Shown here: piece by piece, positions 52,578 through 61,255 of the stretch
Position numbering within the stretch: the stretch's first letter is position 1
Layout of the letters: each line of letters opens with the position of its first letter
Assembly: GCF_000143765.1 (NCBI RefSeq)
Contig: NZ_GL379771.1
Span: forward strand, 1-64,000
From: Sphingobacterium spiritivorum ATCC 33861
Lineage (GTDB): Bacteria; Bacteroidota; Bacteroidia; Sphingobacteriales; Sphingobacteriaceae
Direction: 5' to 3'
DNA: 64,000 nt
Notes under the pieces: model-generated
What the model saw: the letters and a program-made list of their open reading frames with translations, nothing else
Told to the model about the DNA's origin: nothing
Databases searched by the model: none
Made by a program: the position numbers and the translations under genes

Positions 52578-53108
52578 CTATTTTAAAAAAAATAAAATGT
52601 ATAAAATGAACAAGGTCTTTTTCAATGCCTTCAAAGCTAAGGCAATATGATTTTCAACAGTCTTGGGTGAAATAGACAAGCGATGAGCAATCTCTTTATA
52701 GCTTAAGTTCTCCAACCTGCTTAACAGAAAAACTTCTCTTCTGGAAGCAGGCATGCGTTCCACTGCCCGTTTGTAACTGGCATTCATCTCCTTCAGCCGG
52801 TATAGCTCTGACGGTGTAGGCACATTATCCTCCGCCGGCTGCATATCCATGATCAGCTGCCTTTTTCGTTCTTCTTTCACGATGTCCAGCAATGTCGTAC
52901 GTGCAATACAAAAGACCTGCGCCTCGATGTCGACAGCAACATTTTTATGAAAAAGGTTATCCCAAAGCTTAATAAACACGCGTTGTACCGTTTCCTCCGC
53001 AATAAACGGGGAAGAAGTTTTACCCAATGCATATTGATAAACCTTTTTATTCCATTTTTCAAATATCTGCTCAAATTCCGGTATCGAAATCAAGGTTTGG
53101 TTAGACAT
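52578..53108 (-). CDS. FecI-like ECF sigma factor
   Basis: A 176-residue ECF sigma-70 factor. Region 2 lies at about 10-80 (FEKWNKKVYQYALGKTSSPFIAEETVQRVFIKLWDN). Region 4 lies at about 110-165 (LPASRREVF-type start: MPASRREVFLLSRLENLSYKEIAHRL, then SISPKTVENHIALALKALK). The last 12 residues are hydrophobic (LFILYILFFLK), which is common in this Bacteroidota subgroup. It is the first gene of a sigma-FecR-SusC-SusD set and probably drives SusCD transcription on substrate signal. Confidence 0.95.
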   Translation of the reverse strand: MSNQTLISIPEFEQIFEKWNKKVYQYALGKTSSPFIAEETVQRVFIKLWDNLFHKNVAVDIEAQVFCIARTTLLDIVKEERKRQLIMDMQPAEDNVPTPSELYRLKEMNASYKRAVERMPASRREVFLLSRLENLSYKEIAHRLSISPKTVENHIALALKALKKTLFILYILFFLK

Positions 53109-53341
53109 GGTTTAAATCAGTGTAGATACTAATATAATAATTAATGATTATTCATGACAATATCAAATCAATTCTTTCAAAAAAGGAAGTCAAAGTTTAC
53201 AAAAGACACATATAATTAATTCAAACTTTAAAAACACATTATTAAAAAAGCATTATCATTTAGAAATTCTTAATACATATATCACCTCTGAATTTGACAG
53301 ACAATCTTTAGCTGCGGGTTTCCAATAACCAATAGTTTACG

Positions 53342-53349
53342 TAATTTTG
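53342..53349 (+). promoter_or_regulatory. M20 peptidase gene -7 element
   Basis: TAATTTTG matches TAnnTTTG and lies 19 bases before the ATG. TTTC at 53319-53322, 19 bases upstream, could be a weak -33 element. The remaining 230 bases between this and the sigma gene show nothing I can name. Confidence 0.5.
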
Positions 53350-53368
53350 GAACAAATACATTCATATT

Positions 53369-54739
53369 ATGCAAAATATAAAAGAATATGTAGAAGCAAA
53401 TAAGCAGCGTTTTCTTGACGAATTGTTTGATTTGCTAAGACTTCCTTCGGTCAGTGCGGATCCTAAATTCAAAGGTGATGTAGAAAAAACAGCTGAATTT
53501 GTTGCTCAAAAATTGCGTGATGCCGGTGCAGATCAGGTAGAAGTATGCCCTACTGCAGGCAATCCTATTGTATATGGTGAGAAAATCATCGATCCGTCAT
53601 TACCTACTGTATTGACTTATGGCCACTATGACGTGCAACCTGCAGACCCCTACGAACTCTGGGAGACTCCTCCGTTTGAGCCTACTGTACGTGATGGTAA
53701 AATCTATGCACGCGGATCTGCAGATGACAAAGGCCAGTTTTATATGCACGTCAAAGCTTTCGAATACATGATGAAAAATAATGCATTGGCATGTAATATT
53801 AAATTTATGATCGAAGGTGAAGAAGAGGTAGGATCGAAAAATCTGGGAACTTTTGTTAAAGAAAACAAAGATAAACTGAAAGCAGATGTTATCGTTATTT
53901 CAGATACATCTATGATCAGCATGAAACAACCTTCATTAGAAACAGGATTAAGAGGACTTTCTTATGTAGAAGTGGAAGTAACAGGTCCTAATCGTGACCT
54001 TCACTCCGGTGTATACGGAGGAGCAGTGGCTAACCCGGCTACTATTCTATCCAAACTTATCGCCTCCCTGCATGACGAAAACAATCATATTGCTATCCCC
54101 GGATTCTATGATGATGTAATCGAACTGACAGCCGAAGAACGTAAAGCACTTAACGAAGCTCCTTTTGAGATCGAAGAATACAAAAAAGACCTTGGAGTAG
54201 AAGAGCTTTGGGGAGAAAAAGGATATACAACTATTGAACGTACCGGCATCCGTCCTACTCTGGAAGTAAACGGAATCTGGGGCGGGTATATCGGAGAGGG
54301 TGCAAAAACAGTACTTCCTTCAAAAGCATTTGCCAAAATCTCTATGCGTCTGGTACCCAACCAAAATTCTCAACGCATTACTGATTTATTCAAAAAACAC
54401 TTTGAAGCCATTGCTCCGGATTATGTAAAAGTAGAAGTAAAACCTCATCACGGAGGTGAACCGGTGGTGACTCCTACAGACAGTGTTGCCTATAAAGCTG
54501 CTGAAAAAGCGCTGAATGATACTTTTGGAGTAAAACCTATCCCTACCCGTGGCGGTGGTTCTATTCCTATTGTAGCACTTTTTGAAGACGTCCTGGGCAT
54601 CAAAACGGTATTACTTGGTTTTGGCCTGGACAGTGACAACCTTCACTCTCCTAATGAAAAATACGGAATTGAAAATTACCTGATGGGTATCTCTACCATT
54701 CCTTTGTTTCACAAATATTATGCTGAATTAAGCAAGTAA
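53369..54739 (+). CDS. M20-family dipeptidase/metallopeptidase
   Basis: A 456-residue cytoplasmic zinc peptidase, closest in style to the M20 dipeptidases (CNDP/PepV-like). The metal ligand His86 is in LTYGHYDVQPADP. The bridging Asp lies in ARGSADDKGQ (119-120), and the general-base Glu pair is in MIEGEEEVGSKNLG (about 152-153). The lid/dimerisation domain covers about 205-375, with HSGVYGG. A late His ligand is expected near SDNLHSPNEKYG. It lacks a signal peptide. It is divergent from the SusCD sigma gene, but nothing links the two functionally. Confidence 0.93.
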   Translation: MQNIKEYVEANKQRFLDELFDLLRLPSVSADPKFKGDVEKTAEFVAQKLRDAGADQVEVCPTAGNPIVYGEKIIDPSLPTVLTYGHYDVQPADPYELWETPPFEPTVRDGKIYARGSADDKGQFYMHVKAFEYMMKNNALACNIKFMIEGEEEVGSKNLGTFVKENKDKLKADVIVISDTSMISMKQPSLETGLRGLSYVEVEVTGPNRDLHSGVYGGAVANPATILSKLIASLHDENNHIAIPGFYDDVIELTAEERKALNEAPFEIEEYKKDLGVEELWGEKGYTTIERTGIRPTLEVNGIWGGYIGEGAKTVLPSKAFAKISMRLVPNQNSQRITDLFKKHFEAIAPDYVKVEVKPHHGGEPVVTPTDSVAYKAAEKALNDTFGVKPIPTRGGGSIPIVALFEDVLGIKTVLLGFGLDSDNLHSPNEKYGIENYLMGISTIPLFHKYYAELSK

Positions 54740-54747
54740 AATAACTG

Positions 54748-54793
54748 CACCTTAACAGTATTAAAGTTAATCTTTGATCTGTTAAGGTGTTTT
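54748..54793 (+). terminator. Terminator of the M20 peptidase gene
   Basis: An 11-bp perfect stem CACCTTAACAG/CTGTTAAGGTG (54748-54758 with 54779-54789), followed by TTTT, 8 bases after the stop codon. Confidence 0.78.
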
Positions 54794-54797
54794 ACTC

Positions 54798-54828
54798 TTG
54801 TTTAACAATAAATCCTTCATTATATTTG
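54798..54828 (+). promoter_or_regulatory. Promoter of the acyltransferase gene, very close to the start codon
   Basis: TTG at 54798-54800, 20 bases, then TATATTTG at 54821-54828, an exact consensus. The ATG at 54834 lies only 5 bases after the -7 box, so the transcript would begin at or very near the start codon. Confidence 0.65.
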
Positions 54829-54833
54829 GTTCC

Positions 54834-55577
54834 ATGGTTAGAATATGGAAAAAAATCCACCGGATTTGTTATTTTAGTTCTGTTCTGTTTTTCTTTATTC
54901 TGTTTTTTCCGGTTCTTTATTTCTTTACCCGAAAACCACTCAAATATTACCATCAGATAGCCTATTGCCGAAAGTGGATCAGTCTGCTAAGTGCCTATTG
55001 TGTCGGAATACGATTCAAAACCGTATATGAATCTCCTATAGACTGGAGTAAAACCTATATTTTATGTGCCAATCATACCTCTGTATTAGACATTACCACC
55101 CTCAGCCATATCTGCCATCAATCCTTTTCATTTCTTGGAAAAGCCGAATTGCTTAAAAATCCCGTAACACGGATATTTTTTAAGACCATAGATATTCCGG
55201 TGGACCGCAAAAGTAAAATTGCATCCTTCAGAGCGTTTAAAAAAGCGACCCAAAACCTGCAGGTAGGCAAGTCCATAGTTATTTTTCCGGAAGGCCGTAT
55301 TGATGACTCCTACCCTCCTGTACTGCATAAATTCAAATCGGGACCATTCCGTATGGCGATAGAAAATAATATCCCGATTATACCGATCGTTATCCACAAC
55401 GCATGGGATATCTTCTGGGATGACGGAAGAAGAGATGGTTCCAGACCCGGGAAAATATATTCCACCGTATTAGCTCCGGTGAGTCCGGAAGGATATACAG
55501 AGGAAAATCTCGAAGATTTTCAGGAATTGATCTACGAAAAGATGAAATCTTATTGGGAAATAAAGAAATTATCGTAA
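54834..55577 (+). CDS. 1-acyl-sn-glycerol-3-phosphate acyltransferase-like (PlsC family)
   Basis: A 247-residue membrane-associated acyltransferase that makes phosphatidic acid or a related lipid. The start is ATG 54834 (MVRIWKKIHRICYF). A TTG at 54798 in the same frame coincides with the -33 promoter element and is rejected. An N-terminal membrane helix (about 12-31) is followed by the catalytic NHTSVLD (His81, Asp86), the FPEGR motif (151-155) and PIIPIVIHNAW near 185. The ABC ATPase gene starts 26 bases later and is probably co-transcribed. Confidence 0.88.
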   Translation: MVRIWKKIHRICYFSSVLFFFILFFPVLYFFTRKPLKYYHQIAYCRKWISLLSAYCVGIRFKTVYESPIDWSKTYILCANHTSVLDITTLSHICHQSFSFLGKAELLKNPVTRIFFKTIDIPVDRKSKIASFRAFKKATQNLQVGKSIVIFPEGRIDDSYPPVLHKFKSGPFRMAIENNIPIIPIVIHNAWDIFWDDGRRDGSRPGKIYSTVLAPVSPEGYTEENLEDFQELIYEKMKSYWEIKKLS

Positions 55578-55602
55578 CTTTTGACCAATAAACAGGTTCC
55601 AG

Positions 55603-56361
55603 ATGGCAGATAATACCCTCATTCAGATAACAGATATAGGCAGAAAATACATTATTGGTTCAGAAACCATCCATGCGCTTAATTCAGTTTCTCTTTCCAT
55701 AAAAAAAGGAGAATTTGTTGCACTGATGGGTCCTTCAGGATCCGGAAAATCTACATTAATGAATATTCTGGGTTGTCTGGATACACCATCAAAAGGAGAA
55801 TATGTATTAAACGGTATCAATGTCAGTCAGATGACAGAGAACGAGCTGGCTGAAGTACGTAACAAGGAAATTGGTTTTGTTTTCCAGACATTCAACCTGC
55901 TTCCCAAGTCTACAGCTTTGGAAAATGTAGCCCTTCCCCTGATCTATGCCGGTAAATCCAAAAAAGTCAGAGATGAAAAAGCTTTGGCTACGCTGACAAG
56001 TGTAGGACTGGAACATCGTACCGATCACAAACCAAATGAACTCTCCGGAGGACAGCGTCAACGTGTGGCAGTAGCCCGTGCGTTGATCAACGATCCCTCC
56101 ATTATACTGGCCGATGAACCTACAGGAAACTTAGACACCAAGACATCTATTGAGATCATGGGGCTGCTGGAAGATATTCATGCAAAAGGTAACACCATTA
56201 TTCTGGTCACCCATGAAGAAGATATTGCGCAACACGCTCACCGTATCGTACGTATGCGGGACGGATTGATTGAAGATGACTATCCGAATACCAATATTAA
56301 ATCTGTATCACCGAGATTGGCAGCATTGAATGCTAAAGGCTCTGATTTTGAAAACATTTGA
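55603..56361 (+). CDS. ABC transporter ATP-binding protein (LolD/MacB type)
   Basis: A 252-residue cytoplasmic ATPase. Walker A is GPSGSGKST (43-51), the Q-loop is [10 protein letters not shown], the signature LSGGQRQR begins at 147, and Walker B is IILADEP (167-173). The family specialises in lipoprotein release, peptide or macrolide export. The permease partner is not adjacent, so the function is not fixed. The C-terminal 25 residues are an unusual short tail. It follows the acyltransferase gene by 26 bases. Confidence 0.92.
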   Translation: MADNTLIQITDIGRKYIIGSETIHALNSVSLSIKKGEFVALMGPSGSGKSTLMNILGCLDTPSKGEYVLNGINVSQMTENELAEVRNKEIGFVFQTFNLLPKSTALENVALPLIYAGKSKKVRDEKALATLTSVGLEHRTDHKPNELSGGQRQRVAVARALINDPSIILADEPTGNLDTKTSIEIMGLLEDIHAKGNTIILVTHEEDIAQHAHRIVRMRDGLIEDDYPNTNIKSVSPRLAALNAKGSDFENI

Positions 56362-56436
56362 ACTTGAATGAGAGAGTAAAATTCTTTCAAATAACAAACT
56401 TGTTACTACAAAAAAAAGAAATTACAAAGGAAAGAC

Positions 56437-56466
56437 TTGGATAAGTCAAATTAAATATTACTTTTG
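56437..56466 (+). promoter_or_regulatory. Promoter of the DUF2795 gene
   Basis: TTG at 56437-56439, 19 bases, then TACTTTTG at 56459-56466, an exact TAnnTTTG match. The start codon is 31 bases downstream. Confidence 0.7.
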
Positions 56467-56497
56467 CCAAAAAACGAAATTTTAAATTATCAGATAT

Positions 56498-56719
56498 ATG
56501 TATTGGACATTAGAATTAGCTTCGCACCTCGAAGATGCCCCATGGCCAGCAACTAAGGATGAATTAATTGACTATGCTATCCGTTCAGGAGCCCCTGTAG
56601 AAGTTATAGAGAATCTCCAAGCCTTAGAAGACGACGGTGAACCGTATGAGAATATCGAAGAAATTTGGCCGGATTATCCAACCAAAGATGACTTCTTTTT
56701 CAATGAAGACGAATATTAA
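56498..56719 (+). CDS. DUF2795-type small acidic protein
   Basis: A 73-residue, very acidic protein (MYWTLELASHLEDAPWPATKDELIDYAIRSG) widely conserved in Bacteroidota and assigned to DUF2795. It has no signal peptide or membrane segment. The function is unknown. It has its own promoter and a perfect terminator, so it is a single-gene unit likely to be well expressed. Confidence 0.85.
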   Translation: MYWTLELASHLEDAPWPATKDELIDYAIRSGAPVEVIENLQALEDDGEPYENIEEIWPDYPTKDDFFFNEDEY

Positions 56720-56725
56720 CGAATC

Positions 56726-56760
56726 ATAAAAACGCCTTAATCTAATTAAGGCGTTTTTAT
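56726..56760 (+). terminator. Terminator of the DUF2795 gene
   Basis: A 16-bp perfect stem (56726-56741 with 56745-56760) around a 3-base loop with A- and T-rich ends, just after the stop codon. Confidence 0.88.
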
Positions 56761-56813
56761 TTGGCTGACTAATCTTTTGGCTTTTTCACAAGTCAAATGA
56801 CTAAATATCTGTT

Positions 56814-57263
56814 ATGCGAAAATACATTTTTGCACTTGGTTTGCTTTGGATTATTCCATTTTTAGGCCTTGCACAATCTCCCGATAAAGATCTCCCCTAC
56901 ATCCGTAAGTTTGTACACGATTTGTCTGTAGACAGCATTGCCACAGATGTATTGCTGAGTCAGTATGTCACCGTCAATAAAGAAGTAGATGACGATTATC
57001 TTGATTACCTGGTCGCCAGTCTGGATGAAGTAAGACTCAATATTCAGAACAAGAATATCAACGAAATTGAATACCTCAACTGGAATCAGATTCCTAAAAA
57101 AGAAACCCGGGATATAGACCCCGAAGGACTGGACGTCAACAGCATGTATTTTCTGAAATACAAAGGACGACAAGTCGTTGCCCTCTATCTTGAAAACGGA
57201 AAAATAGCATCCTTTACCCTTGTATCAAAGGGAAACAGAACGGCACATTTTGTCACTTATTAG
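56814..57263 (+). CDS. Secreted protein of unknown function
   Basis: A 149-residue protein with a clear signal peptide (about 1-20, ending LGLAQ). The mature part is acidic, with mixed helices and strands, and ends in KYKGRQVVALYLENGKIASFTLVSKG. I recognise no family motif. It lies alone, 53 bases after the DUF2795 terminator. A short CAAAAACG/TTTG hairpin with a long T-run at 57273-57294 probably ends its transcript before the trp promoter. Confidence 0.7.
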   Translation: MRKYIFALGLLWIIPFLGLAQSPDKDLPYIRKFVHDLSVDSIATDVLLSQYVTVNKEVDDDYLDYLVASLDEVRLNIQNKNINEIEYLNWNQIPKKETRDIDPEGLDVNSMYFLKYKGRQVVALYLENGKIASFTLVSKGNRTAHFVTY

Positions 57264-57304
57264 CATATTTGACAAAAACGTTTGTTTTTTTTTTCAACAA
57301 AAAG

Positions 57305-57335
57305 TTGTTTTTTTAGAGACAATGCATCATATTTG
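57305..57335 (+). promoter_or_regulatory. trp operon promoter
   Basis: TTG at 57305-57307, 20 bases, then CATATTTG at 57328-57335 (one base off TAnnTTTG). The expected transcript start near 57342 gives about ten untranslated bases before the leader peptide. Confidence 0.6.
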
Positions 57336-57352
57336 TCATAACGATAATAAAA

Positions 57353-57400
57353 ATGAAATCAACAAGTGTAAATAAAGCATGGTGGTGGCACAACAGTTAA
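57353..57400 (+). CDS. trpL: trp operon leader peptide (attenuation)
   Basis: A 15-codon ORF, MKSTSVNKAWWWHNS, with three consecutive Trp codons at 57380-57388 and a TAA at 57398-57400. It lies between the promoter and a terminator hairpin directly in front of trpD, the classical layout of a ribosome-mediated trp attenuator. Segment 57389-57395 (CACAACA) pairs with 57401-57407 (TGTTGTG). If the ribosome stalls at the Trp codons, that pairing is blocked. The peptide itself need have no function; its translation speed senses charged tRNA-Trp. Confidence 0.88.
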   Translation: MKSTSVNKAWWWHNS

Positions 57401-57480
57401 TGTTGTGGCAACTGTCTATTGCTTGAATTATTTACATATCAAAGAATAGTGGGCTTGCCTTTTTAGGTAAGCCTTTTTTT
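57401..57480 (+). promoter_or_regulatory. trp attenuator: antiterminator and terminator
   Basis: The terminator is GGCTTGCC (57452-57459) with GGTAAGCC (57466-57473) and seven T at 57474-57480. The antiterminator pairs GGCAA (57407-57411) with TTGCC (57455-57459), extended by CTATT (57416-57420) with AATAG (57445-57449). Both structures use the 57452-57459 arm and exclude each other. Low charged tRNA-Trp should stall the ribosome on the Trp codons, free the 57401-57420 segment and allow read-through into trpD. Confidence 0.8.
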
Positions 57481-57493
57481 GTTTAAACCCCGT

Positions 57494-58480
57494 ATGAAAG
57501 AGATATTAGCACATTTATTTGAATACAAAGCCTTCACTCGCAAAGAGGCTTACGACATATTGATCAATATTACAGAAGGAAAATATGACACACATCAGGT
57601 CGCTGCCTTCATGACAGCATACGGAATGCGCAGCATACGTGTAGAGGAACTTGCCGGATTCCGGGATGCCATGTACGACCTGTGCAAAAAACTCGATCTG
57701 AGTGCTTACCGGCTTATTGATCTTTGCGGTACCGGAGGAGACGGTAAGAATACATTTAATATCTCGACTTTAGCTTCCTTTGTTGTAGCGGGAGCAGGAT
57801 ATCAGGTCGCCAAACATGGCAACATAGGTGTTTCATCAGGATGCGGCTCTTCCAATGTTATGGAGTATCTGGGTTATAGCTTCACAAATGATGAAGGCGA
57901 AATCCGAAGACAGTTAGACGAAGCCAATATTTGCTTTCTGCATGCTCCGCTCTTCCATCCTGCAATGAAAACAGTGGCTCCAATCAGACGGGCATTAGGT
58001 GTCAAAACATTCTTCAATATGCTGGGTCCATTGACTAATCCGGCCAATCCTCAGTTTCAGTCCGTAGGTGTATTCAGTCTTGAACTGGCCAGATTGTACG
58101 CTTATCTCTACCAACATACAAACAAACAATACGCTATCCTGCATGCTTTAGATGGCTATGATGAAATCTCCCTTACCGGCGACTTCAAAGTAATAGACAA
58201 TAAAGGAGAGCATTATTATACAGTAGCCCAGCTTGGATTCGAAGCTATTCATCCTGAAACGATCTCTGGTGGAGATACCGTAGATGAGGCCGGTAAAATC
58301 TTTATGGATATCCTCAACGGAGAAGGAAATGACATTCAACAGAATGTAGTATTAAGCAACGCTGCTATGGCCATCAAAACATTTAATCCCGACAGAACAT
58401 TTGCGGACTGCTATTATGAAGCAGAAGAATCGCTGTTAGGTAAGAAAGCTCTTTCCTCTTTCAAAAAATTAATAAACTAA
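57494..58480 (+). CDS. trpD: Anthranilate phosphoribosyltransferase
   Basis: Joins anthranilate and PRPP, the second step from chorismate to tryptophan. With the ATG at 57494 it has 328 residues. A TTG at 57479 lies inside the attenuator T-run and is rejected. The PRPP-binding GTGGDGKNTFNIS is at 79-91, followed by KHGNIGVSSGCGSSNVMEYLG and the MLGPLTNPA motif near 176. It is not fused to a TrpG domain. It is the first structural gene after the attenuator; its stop overlaps the trpF ATG by one base. Confidence 0.96.
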   Translation: MKEILAHLFEYKAFTRKEAYDILINITEGKYDTHQVAAFMTAYGMRSIRVEELAGFRDAMYDLCKKLDLSAYRLIDLCGTGGDGKNTFNISTLASFVVAGAGYQVAKHGNIGVSSGCGSSNVMEYLGYSFTNDEGEIRRQLDEANICFLHAPLFHPAMKTVAPIRRALGVKTFFNMLGPLTNPANPQFQSVGVFSLELARLYAYLYQHTNKQYAILHALDGYDEISLTGDFKVIDNKGEHYYTVAQLGFEAIHPETISGGDTVDEAGKIFMDILNGEGNDIQQNVVLSNAAMAIKTFNPDRTFADCYYEAEESLLGKKALSSFKKLIN

Positions 58481-59124
58481 TGAATTATCCGGTAAAAATC
58501 AAAATCTGTGGCATGAAAGACCCGGAGAATATCCGGGAAACAGGTCTGCTGAATATCGATTATATGGGCTTCATTTTTTATAAAGGATCAAAGCGTTGTG
58601 TGGCAGAGCTGTCTGCCTCTGACATTGAGCTGCCTGATCGCATACAACGTATAGGCGTATTTGTAAATGCTTCTGCTGTGACTATCAAAAATAAGATCCG
58701 GACCTATGGACTTCATGGAGTACAATTACATGGCACAGAATCTCCGCAACTGTGCGAAGAGATAAAAGCATCGGGAGTACTTGTCATCAAAGCATTTGGC
58801 ATTGACAACAATTTTGACTGGAAGATCCTCAACAAATACACAGAAGTTACGGATTATTTCCTTTTTGATACGAAAAGTGATCAGCATGGAGGTACGGGAA
58901 AAACATTTGATTGGGCTATTCTACAGAATTACACCATGCAGAAACCCTATTTTCTGAGTGGCGGGTTAGGTCCTGATAATATCAACAATGCTCTTCTGAC
59001 AACTGACAAAAGGCTATACGCCATTGATCTGAATTCAAAATTTGAGTCAGAACCGGGATTGAAAAAAACAGAATTATTAAAACAAGTAGTGAAAACAATT
59101 AAAAATGAGCAAATATCAAGTTAA
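58480..59124 (+). CDS. trpF: Phosphoribosylanthranilate isomerase
   Basis: Amadori rearrangement of N-(5-phosphoribosyl)anthranilate. The protein has 214 residues as a (beta/alpha)8 barrel. The catalytic Cys10 is in KIKICGMKD and the Asp130 in [19 protein letters not shown]; the phosphate loop is SGGLGPDN. It overlaps trpD by one base and trpB by 20 bases. It is free-standing: no TrpC (indole-glycerol-phosphate synthase) domain is fused or adjacent. Confidence 0.95.
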   Translation: MNYPVKIKICGMKDPENIRETGLLNIDYMGFIFYKGSKRCVAELSASDIELPDRIQRIGVFVNASAVTIKNKIRTYGLHGVQLHGTESPQLCEEIKASGVLVIKAFGIDNNFDWKILNKYTEVTDYFLFDTKSDQHGGTGKTFDWAILQNYTMQKPYFLSGGLGPDNINNALLTTDKRLYAIDLNSKFESEPGLKKTELLKQVVKTIKNEQISS

Positions 59125-60289
59125 CGAAAAAGGATATTACGGTCCCTTTGGTGGTGCCTATATTCCAGAAATGCTTTATCCAAATGTAGAAGAACTACGT
59201 CAACAATATCTCAGCATTATTAAGGAGAAAAGTTTTCAGGAAGAATTCCAGTCTTTGCTTCGTGATTATGTAGGACGACCATCGCCTCTTTATCTGGCAA
59301 AGCGTCTTTCGGAAAAATATGGTGCCAATATCTATCTGAAAAGAGAAGACCTGAATCATACAGGTGCACACAAGATTAACAATACAATCGGCCAGATTTT
59401 ACTGGCTGAGCGCTTAGGTAAAAAGAGAATTATTGCCGAGACCGGAGCCGGACAGCACGGAGTAGCTACAGCTACAGTATGTGCACTCAAAGGACTGGAG
59501 TGTGTAGTATATATGGGTGAAGTGGATATCGAGCGTCAGGCACCTAATGTGGCCCGTATGAAAATGATGGGTGCGCAGGTAGTAGCAGCAAAATCAGGAA
59601 GTCGTACGTTGAAAGATGCAACCAATGAAGCGCTTAGAGACTGGATCAACAATCCCGTAGATACACATTATATTATCGGATCAGTCGTTGGGCCACACCC
59701 ATATCCGGATATGGTTGCTAAATTTCAGTCAATTATATCAGAAGAAACAAAAAGACAATTAAAGGAAAAAACAGGTAAATCCAATCCGGATTATGTATTG
59801 GCCTGTGTAGGTGGCGGATCCAATGCAGCGGGTATGTTCTACCATTATGTGGATGAAGAAGATGTAAAGATCATAGCAGTAGAAGCTGCAGGACATGGAG
59901 TCGATTCAGGAGAAACAGCCGCGACCACGGTTTTAGGTAAAGAAGGCGTATTACACGGCAGCCGATCCATATTAATGCAAACAGAAGACGGACAGGTAAT
60001 CGAACCGTATTCCATATCTGCAGGTCTCGATTATCCCGGTATAGGGCCACAGCATGCATGGTTATTCAAAAGCGGACGCGGACAGTATGTAAGTGCAACG
60101 GATGAAGAGGCTATGCAGGCCGGACTTCAGTTAACCCGACTGGAAGGCATCATTCCTGCCATCGAAAGTTCACACGCACTTGCTCATCTGGAAAAGATGA
60201 ATTTTGATGGTTCTGAAACAGTAGTAGTATGCCTGTCAGGACGTGGAGATAAGGATCTGGATAATTATATGAAATACTTTGGATTTTAA
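59105..60289 (+). CDS. trpB: Tryptophan synthase beta subunit
   Basis: The PLP enzyme that condenses indole with serine. The 394 residues and the start [19 protein letters not shown] are typical of TrpB1. The PLP-binding Lys90 is in HTGAHKINN, and the phosphate-binding GGGSNAAG is near residue 236. The start lies inside trpF (20-base overlap), which indicates coupled translation. It partners with TrpA encoded 3 bases later. Confidence 0.97.
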   Translation: MSKYQVNEKGYYGPFGGAYIPEMLYPNVEELRQQYLSIIKEKSFQEEFQSLLRDYVGRPSPLYLAKRLSEKYGANIYLKREDLNHTGAHKINNTIGQILLAERLGKKRIIAETGAGQHGVATATVCALKGLECVVYMGEVDIERQAPNVARMKMMGAQVVAAKSGSRTLKDATNEALRDWINNPVDTHYIIGSVVGPHPYPDMVAKFQSIISEETKRQLKEKTGKSNPDYVLACVGGGSNAAGMFYHYVDEEDVKIIAVEAAGHGVDSGETAATTVLGKEGVLHGSRSILMQTEDGQVIEPYSISAGLDYPGIGPQHAWLFKSGRGQYVSATDEEAMQAGLQLTRLEGIIPAIESSHALAHLEKMNFDGSETVVVCLSGRGDKDLDNYMKYFGF

Positions 60290-60292
60290 ATT

Positions 60293-61066
60293 ATGAAAGA
60301 GAAAAAATACACATTCCCTGCTATAACAGACAAACCTTTACTTTCTATCTACTTTACAGCCGGATATCCTTCGCTGGACAGTACAATAGAAATAGCGGAA
60401 GCTTTGGAAAAATCAGGGGCAGATTTTCTGGAAATAGGCTTCCCTTACTCAGATCCCGTGGCAGACGGTCCCGTAATTCAGCACAGCTCAGAAGAAGCAC
60501 TGAAAAACGGAATGACACTACATAAGCTATTTGAACAGCTTCGTAAGTTAAGAGATCGGGTAACTATACCTGTATTTCTCATGGGTTATGTCAATCCGGT
60601 ACTGCAATACGGCGTCGAAAACTTCTGCAGATCTTGTCAGGAAACCGGTATCACAGGAGTCATTATCCCTGACCTTCCAATGTATGAGTACGAAGAACTG
60701 TATCAGGATATATTTAAAAAATACGGTATCAGCAATGTGTTTTTGGTAACACCACAGACTTCGGACGAACGTATCCGTAAAATAGACAAACTATCAACCA
60801 GTTTTATCTATCTTTTATCCTCAAATGCCGTGACAGGCAATAATCTCAATGTGGGAGATGAAACAGCCGCATATTTCAGCCGTATCAAGGCTTTGGAACT
60901 GCAACATCCGCTTATTGTTGGATTTGGTATTTCTTCAAGAGAAGCATTTCTGCGAACAACATCTATTACAGACGGAGCTATAGTAGGGAGTGCCTTTGTC
61001 AAACTACTGGCGCAGGAAAACTACATGGAAAAAATTCCCGGTTTTATAAAAGATATGAAAGCATAA
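60293..61066 (+). CDS. trpA: Tryptophan synthase alpha subunit
   Basis: Cleaves indole-3-glycerol phosphate to indole, channelled to TrpB. It has 257 residues. The catalytic Glu47 (FLEIGFPYSDP) and Asp58 (VADGP) are both present. The phosphate-binding part is GFGISSREAFLRT near 205. It is the last gene of the trp operon and is followed immediately by a strong hairpin terminator. Confidence 0.96.
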   Translation: MKEKKYTFPAITDKPLLSIYFTAGYPSLDSTIEIAEALEKSGADFLEIGFPYSDPVADGPVIQHSSEEALKNGMTLHKLFEQLRKLRDRVTIPVFLMGYVNPVLQYGVENFCRSCQETGITGVIIPDLPMYEYEELYQDIFKKYGISNVFLVTPQTSDERIRKIDKLSTSFIYLLSSNAVTGNNLNVGDETAAYFSRIKALELQHPLIVGFGISSREAFLRTTSITDGAIVGSAFVKLLAQENYMEKIPGFIKDMKA

Positions 61067-61093
61067 AAGAAAAGCCCGGATCGGGCTTTTCTT
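61067..61093 (+). terminator. Terminator of the trp operon
   Basis: An 11-12 bp stem AAGAAAAGCCCG/CGGGCTTTTCTT (61067-61093) directly after the trpA stop, followed by a T-rich stretch. Confidence 0.85.
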
Positions 61094-61107
61094 ATTTTAA
61101 TACCTGA

Positions 61108-61218
61108 TTATACTCTTTTGATTAATTTAGAATATACCTTATATAGAGCAACTGCTGAGCTTAGTAAAAGCGCTGTGCATATAAACAGGACAGTAGGGTT
61201 TGTGATCAATTGTTCCAT
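61108..61218 (-). CDS. Putative 36-residue single-pass membrane protein
   Basis: A minus-strand ORF from ATG 61218 to TAA 61108. It encodes 36 residues with one hydrophobic helix (TVLFICTALLLSSAVALY, about 9-26) and a basic tail (KVYSKLIKRV), the usual topology of small bacterial membrane proteins. A promoter fitting the phylum consensus lies 38 bases upstream (61256-61287), which supports a real gene. I cannot name the family. It lies between the trp terminator and the PepSY-like genes. Confidence 0.55.
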   Translation of the reverse strand: MEQLITNPTVLFICTALLLSSAVALYKVYSKLIKRV

Positions 61219-61255
61219 TACAGTTCAATTTTAGGTTTGTGTTTTGGTTTATATT

